From Leucaena leucocephala (Eukaryota > Streptophyta > Magnoliopsida > Fabales > Fabaceae), in NCBI GenBank assembly GCA_037074615.1, contig CM073524.1:15825406-15889405 (forward strand): DNA of 64,000 nucleotides. Reading direction: 5' to 3'. The notes under the pieces are model-generated. The model saw only the letters and a program-made list of their open reading frames with translations, ran no database searches and had not been told where the DNA came from. Of the stretch, positions 57,999 through 64,000 are shown piece by piece. The translations under genes were made by a program, and so were the position numbers. How positions within the stretch are numbered: position 1 is the stretch's first letter; the number at the start of each line of letters is the position of its first letter.

Positions 57999-59835
57999 AT
58001 ACTATATTTCCTGGTGTCGCCAGTAGCCACACACGTAGCTTATATATGTTCAAGCTATCATTTGCCTTGAGGGTCTAGGGAAAGACCCCACCTATTTGTA
58101 GGTGTTTGGCTTGCAAATATGCTCAAATGATGATTCAATTCCGTTGGTGACTCTAACGCTCTACAGTTCCGCATCCCTATTTCAGTAATGAGATATTGTA
58201 CGTACTTCATCTATGGATGAAAATGCATTGATCAGATCATGTTACTTCAATCCGAGATAGTAATTTAGTTCACCCAAACCTTTCATCTCAAATTTGGTCA
58301 TAACGGTTTCTTCTGTTCATCAAGTTCAACTGTATCATCCTCGGTCAAGATCATATCATCTACCTATTCGAGTAAGATAGCCAACTTCCCCTTCCTTCAC
58401 TTGATAACAAGAGTGGGATCAGAGTTTCTTTTTTTAACCAAAATTTATATAGTTGCACTAAGATGTCCAAACTAGGGATGTGCCGATGGCTTTTTCCCAT
58501 ACAGAGATTTTCGCAGCTTACCTACTTGCATCCCATTTACAGACTCATATGCAGCTCCTGTGCTATATACATATACATCTCATCTTCCAAATCTCTGTTA
58601 AAATATGTGTTTCTCATATGAAGTTGCATTAGGAGCCAGTTTTCATTTACAGCCAGGGAGAGTAGTATACCAATATTGTTTATCTCAGCTACTAGTGTGA
58701 ACATTTCTTCCTAGTCCGCAACATATTTTCAGCTCTAGCCTATAGCCACAAAAGTAGCCTTATATATTTTCAAGGCACCATTTTTGCCTTGAGGTTCAAG
58801 GTAAAGACCCCAACTAAATTGAACAGTCTTTTTTCCTTATTTGTAGGTTTCTGGCATAGAAATATGCTCAAATGATGATTCTATTCCATTGGTGATTTTG
58901 TTGCTCTATAATTTCTCATCCCTATTTTGTGAATGTGATATTGTACGTACTTTATCTCTGAAAGAAAATTCATTGATCAGATCATGTGACTTTAATCCTA
59001 AGAAAGTATTTTAGTTCACCCAAACATTTCATCTCAAATTTGGTCATAACGGTTTCTTCAGCTCTTCAAGTTTATCTATATCATCGTCCGTCAAGATCAT
59101 ATCATCTACCTATTCAAGTAAGATAGCCAACTTCCCTTTCCTTTGCTTGATAACAAGAGTGGGATCAGAGTTTCCAAGTTTCAACCAAAATGTATATATT
59201 GCAGTAAGATCTCCAAACCAGGGATTGTCGGTTTCTTTTTCCCCATACAGTCATTTTTGCAGCTCCCATTTACAGATTCATACGCAACTCCTGTGCTATA
59301 TACATATACATCTCATCTTCTAAATTTCTGTTAAAATATGTGTTTCACATCTCCAGTTGCATTAGTGGCCAGTTTTTATTTACAGCCAGGGAGAGTAGTA
59401 TATGAATATTTTTTATTTTGGCTATAAGGGCGAACGTTTCTTCCTAACCCACACCGTAATTCCAGGTGTAGCCTGTAGCCATACCCCAACAAAATTGAAC
59501 AGTCTATTTTCCTTATTTGTAGGTGTCTGGAGTAGAAATATGCTCAAATGATTATTCTATTCCATTGGTAACTCTGTTGCTCTATAGTTCCTTATCCCTG
59601 TTTCACGAATGTGATATCGTAGGTACTTCATCTCTGAAAGAAAATGCATGGATTAGATTGTGTGACTTCAATCCTGAGAAAGTATTTTAGTTCTCCCATA
59701 CCTTTCATCTCAAATTTGGTCATAACGGTTTCTTCAGCTCTTCAAGTTTAACTATATCATCCTTAGTCGATCAAGATCATATCATCTTCCTATTCGAATA
59801 AGATAGCCAACTTCCCTTTTTTTTCCTTTAATAAG
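57999..59835 (-). repeat. Tandem array of copia reverse-transcriptase fragments, left block
   Basis: Head-to-tail units of about 745 bp (marker AGTAAGATAG at 58371, 59117 and, as AATAAGATAG, 59797; intervals 746 and 680). Reading the minus strand each unit runs VFTL...ENGS, YGVD..ETFA.VAKI, ILLS.AVN.NWPL, DLEDEMYM, LVIK...KLAILLE, stop, VDDMIL, LEELK, RNCRA...PRELNHHLS, QGQTTTNKE and then begins again. These are blocks of the Ty1/copia RT domain in the proper order. All units share a stop directly before the V-D-D catalytic motif, so they are copies of a dead fragment. The short unit (680) has lost sequence near 59479. The array starts mid-unit at 57999. Confidence 0.85.
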
Positions 59836-61422
59836 TGATAAACTCATATTTGTACTGATTTTTAATATGTTAAAAGAGAGTTTATTATTGATTCTTATCC
59901 ACATTTAATACTACGTTGAGCAAATTAGTTAAAATTATGAAATTGGACAAGTGAGAATTAAATGATGTGATTTTAGTTCTTAATTAGATGAATAATCTAT
60001 TAAATGTCTATTTTAGGTCAATACAACAATCAGTCAGCAAAGAAGAAGCGTCCTTATGGAATTTAGTTGCGACCTTATGTATTCACCATCGCGACCAAAC
60101 TTCAATCAGCGAAGAAGAAGCGCTCTCTGTAAATATTAGTCGCGACCTGATGTATATAAGGTCGCGACCAAACTTCAAATATAGAAATCAATCAGCGAAT
60201 GACAGAAGGGACAGCTGTACAGAAGGTGATTTAAGCATGGATTGCATAGATGGACTTAACAGATTGCAAGTGGAATATCAAACATGTGCAACATCATAAT
60301 TTAACTCCACACATCTGGTACTATTCACACGTGCACTGTTCACACATCAGTATTCGCCATCTGAGCAGAATGAGCAAGTGGCCAACAGCAAGTGGGAAGC
60401 ATATGCTGTAAATAGAATACTAGACCATGTGCTGACAGTTGGAGCACATCTAGACAGTTCCATTGACTCACTCATGCATTTCAGACTTCTCCTATATATC
60501 ACACATTCTGTACAGCATTCCAGATCATTCATCACCTGGACATATCCATTCACGCAGATCTCTCACCTCACTTATTCACACTCATAATTCATATATCTAT
60601 CCATACATTCATATCACTCACGCACACCATCTCTCTTCTTCTCCATTCTCATTTCTCTTCTGCAACTTTCCTCTGTTCTAGTCAATAGAAACAGAGGAAA
60701 GTTCTGCAGTTCATCATCTTCACATTCTCCTTCCATTTCCATATGACTACTGCTGCTGTACCAATGGTTTCTTCTGGAGTTCAGATAGCAATGCAAGGCT
60801 GAGCTATTGTGCTTCCTTGGAGATGACGCCAACCAGAGTCTTTCAAGCTTAACAGGGAGTTATTGAGTCTTTAAGTCAGATTTAACTATATCTAGTTGAT
60901 GTATTCACTTCTGGTTTATTGATTCAATTAGAGTAATAGATGACAAGGAATTAGGAACCGAGTTGGATTCTTTCTTCCTACAGTAATGATCATTTGATTA
61001 ATATTCATATTCTATTATCTCTAAGTTGAACGATTCCTATTCTCTATTAATGTCTGCGAGTTGTAGCGTTGATTGAGATTTAGCTAGCGAGTTGTTAGCT
61101 AACCTATGCTAGTTCAATTCATTAACTCTTGATATTCTGTGGACAATGAAGGTAAGGTAATCTCCAAGGGAACATACTTGTCATCATTCATTCATCTCAT
61201 CATTATAAACACTTAAAATTAGAAACAATAGCATAGACTTTACATTCAGTCTTTAGTACAAACAAATCATCACCAAACTCATCTGTTAACTTGTTAATTT
61301 GTGGCTCAATTGATTGATTAGGAACTCTAACATTCAGTAGCTCCTTGTGATCCGACCTAGGTTAGCCTCCATTTACTATTGGTTAGCTTAGTTTTGTTTG
61401 ATAATAGAAATGACAGTTATCA
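59836..61422 (+). mobile_element. Athila-like solo LTR in the RT array, duplication ATAAG
   Basis: TGATAAACTC at 59836 to GACAGTTATCA at 61422, 1587 bp, flanked by ATAAG at 59831-59835 and 61423-61427. Removing it restores the tandem unit. Palindrome sites at 60066, 60088, 60139 and 60161 (22, 51, 22). TATA-like run at 60492-60497. Reversed relatives at 19149 and 22707. No coding. Confidence 0.94.
60066..60168. repeat. GTCGCGAC palindromes, two pairs
   Basis: GTTGCGAC, ATCGCGAC, GTCGCGAC, GTCGCGAC starting at 60066, 60088, 60139 and 60161: intervals 22, 51, 22. Upstream of the TATA-like run of the solo LTR. Confidence 0.9.
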
Positions 61423-64000
61423 ATAAGAAGAGTGGGATCAGTGTTGCTTTCTTTATAATGAAATTGTCTATAGTTGTAGTAGGTTTTCCAAACCAGTCAT
61501 GTGGCAGTTGCTTTTGCCCATACAGTGATTTTTGCAGCTTACATACTTGCGTCCTATTTATAGACTCATACGCAACTCCTGTGCTATATCCATATACATC
61601 TCATCTTCCAAATCTCTGCTATAGCATGTGTTTTTCATGTGCAGTTGCATTAGTGGCCAGTTTTTATTTACAGCCAGGGAGAGTAGTATACGAATATTGT
61701 TTATCTTAGCTACTAGGGCGAACATTTCTTCCTAGTCCACACTGTATTTTCAGGTGTAGCCTGTAGCCATAAACGTAGCCTTATATATTTTCAAGCTCCC
61801 ATTTGCCTTGAGGGTCAAGGTAAAGACCCCAACTACATCGAACAATCTTTTTTCCTTATTTGTAGGTTTCTGGCATAGAAATATGCACAAATGATGATTC
61901 TATTCCATTGGTGACTCTGCCACTCTACAGTTCCTCATCCCTATTTCGTGAATGTGATATTGTACGTACCTCATCTCTGAAAGAAAATGTATTGATCAGA
62001 TTGTGTGACTTCAATCTTGACAAAGTATTTTAGTTCTCCCATACCTTTCATCTCAAATTTGCTTTGATCCTTCAGTTCTTCATGTGATAGGTACTTTATC
62101 TCTGAAAGAAAATGCATTAATCAGATTGTGTGACTTCAATCCCAAGAAAGTATTTTAGTTCACCCATACCTTTCTTCACAAATTTTGTCATCACAGATTC
62201 TTTAGCTCTTCAAGCTTAACTATATCATCCTAGGTCAATATCATGTCATCTACCTATTCGAGTAAGATAGCCAACTTCCCCTTTGTTCCTTTGATAAGAA
62301 GAGTGGGATCAGATTTGCTTTGTTTGCAACAAAAATGTCTATAGTTGCAGTAAGTTTTCCACACCAGGCATGTGCCGCTTGCTTTTGCCCATATTCGATT
62401 TTCGCAGCTTACACACTTGTGTCCTATTTACAGACTCATACCCTAATCTTGTTCTATATCCATATACATCTCATTTTCCAAATCTTTGTTATAATATGTG
62501 TTTTTCAATACCAGTTGCATTAGTGGCTAGTTTTCGTTTATAGCCGGGAAAGTAGTATACGAATATTGTTTATCTCAGCTACTATGGCGAATGTTTCATC
62601 CTAGTCCACACCGTATTTCTTGGTGTAGCCTATAGCCATTAACATTCCTTTATATAAGTTCAAGCTACCATTTTCCTTGAGGGTCAAGGTAAAGACCCCA
62701 CCTACTTCGAACAGTCTTTTTTCCTTATTTGTAGTTGTTTGGCCTTGAAATATGCTCAAATGATGATTCAATTCCCTTGGTGACTCTCCCGCTCTACAAT
62801 TCCTCATCCCTATTTCGTGAATGTGATATTGTACGTACTTCATCTCTGAAAGAAAATGCATTGATCAGATTGTGTGACTTCAATCCTGACAAAGTATTTT
62901 AGTTCACCCATACCTTTCATCTCAAATTTGCTTGGTTCCTTCAGTTCTTCATGTTCAACTATACCATCCTCCGTCAAGATCATATCATCTACCTATTCCA
63001 GTAAGATAGCCAACTTCCCTTTTGTTCCTTTGATAATAAGAGTAGGATCGGAGTTGCTTTGTTTGCAACGAAAATGTCTATAGTTGCAGTAAGTTTTCCA
63101 AACCAAGCATGTGCCGGTTACTTTTGCCCATATTTGATTTTCGCAGCTTACATACTTGTGTCCTATTTACATACTCATACCCTAATCCTGTGCTATATCC
63201 ATATACATCTCATTTTCCAAATCTATGTTAAAATATGTTTTTCTGATATCAAGTTGCAATATTGGACAGTTTTCATTTACAACCAAGGAGAGTAGTATAC
63301 GAATATTGTTTATCTCGGCTACTACAGCGAACGTTCACCCTAGTCCACATCATATTTTTGGGTGATGCCTATAGCCACTAACTTGGCCTTATATATGTGC
63401 AAGCTACCATTTGCCTTGAGGGTCAAGGTAAAGACCCCACCTACATCGAACAGTCTTTTTTCCTTATTTGTAGGTGTCTGGCCTAGAAATATACTAAAAT
63501 GATGATTCAATTACCTTGGTAACTCTGCCACTCTACATTGCCTCATCCCTGTTTCACGAATGAGATATATTTACGTACTTCATCTCTAAAAGAAAATGCG
63601 TTGATCAGACTGTGTTATTTCGAGGCAGAGAAAGTATTTTAGTTCACCCAAACCTTTCATCTCAAATTTGGTCATAACGGTTACATCAGCTCTTCAAGTT
63701 CAACTATATCATCCGCAGTCAAGACCATATCATCTCCTTATCCGAGTAAGACACCCAACTTCCCCTTCATTCACTTGATAAGAAGAGTGGGATTGAAGTT
63801 GCTTTGTTTGCAACCAAAATGTCTATATTTGCAGTAAGATTTCCAAACCAGGCATGTGCCTTTTGCTTTTTCTCAACAGTGATTTTCAAAGCTTTCATAC
63901 TTAAGTCCCATTCACATATTCATACGCAACTCATGTGCTTTATCCATATACATCTCATCTTCCAAATCTCTGCTATAGCATGTGTTTTTCATGTGCAGTT
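61423..64000 (-). repeat. Tandem array of copia reverse-transcriptase fragments, right block
   Basis: Continuation of the array after the solo LTR, running off the right edge. Markers at 62261, 63000 and 63745 give units of 739 and 745 bp. The first unit here is about 120 bp longer because TATCTCTGAAAGAAAATGCA... through TTTAGTTC is repeated (about 61970-62040 and 62095-62160). The last unit has TAA instead of TAG before V-D-D. The 86-codon frame on the minus strand at 62861-62601 spans a unit junction and shows the order NHHLSIFQGQTTTNKEK, then GVFTLTLKENGS, then GYTKKYGVD, proving head-to-tail joining. Confidence 0.85.

Noticed and set aside
58351..58364. A functional reverse transcriptase at the V-D-D motif.
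   Set aside because: Every unit has an in-frame stop next to the motif and other stops beyond.

Overview
This window looks like gene-poor, transposon-saturated plant (probably eudicot) heterochromatin. I see no host protein gene, tRNA or rRNA. Nearly every base belongs to LTR retrotransposons or their solo LTRs, mostly nested in one another. I use these names: group T = LTRs and elements of a Ty3/gypsy chromovirus of the Tekay/Del kind (initiator-Met-tRNA-type primer site, integrase ending in a chromodomain-like segment; LTRs begin TGTAAC and end TTTCA). Group A = Athila-like Ty3/gypsy (Asp-tRNA-type primer site, Athila-style gag and protease; LTRs TGATAA...TTATCA). Group C = a Ty1/copia-like LTR beginning TGTTGGA. 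The species cannot be named from this sequence.

Layout. 1-15047: a group T LTR on the minus strand, running off the left edge, broken by two further group T LTRs (171-7226 minus; 8798-14691 plus), which are themselves broken by 2213-4430, 5251-7144 (group C) and 10484-14148. All five insertions have matching 5-bp target duplications. 15048-24177: a decayed Athila-like element on the minus strand (3' region, integrase scrap, protease, gag, primer site, 5' LTR), with a solo LTR (19149-21570) in its gag that holds another solo LTR (20483-21408). 24178-25901: a second copy of the Athila 3' region. 25902-28656: a group T LTR whose flanks do not match. 28657-29567: plus-strand Athila LTR end, primer site and leader. 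29568-31994: two truncated group T LTR pieces around about 950 unassigned bases. 32003-50516: a tandemly arranged group T element on the plus strand (pol tail, LTR, full internal region, LTR), interrupted by a group C solo LTR (38026-39954) and a group T solo LTR (46128-49726). 50517-57998: a better preserved group T element on the minus strand. 57999-64000: a head-to-tail array of about 745-bp units, each a dead fragment of a copia reverse transcriptase, interrupted by an Athila solo LTR (59836-61422).

Three observations stand out. (1) Clusters of the palindrome GTCGCGAC occur in three unrelated retrotransposon groups with nearly invariant geometry: neighbouring sites 22 bp apart, pairs usually set on a 51-bp register (22+29), while the bases between vary. 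(2) Both chromovirus elements carry an extra open reading frame upstream of gag, intact (254 codons) in one copy although that copy's gag and pol are full of stops; it starts one base after a splice-acceptor-like site. (3) A copia RT fragment, already dead because of a stop beside its V-D-D motif, has been amplified into a tandem array. Statements about target duplications, repeat spacing and motifs come from direct reading; clade names come from recognised protein motifs without a database search.
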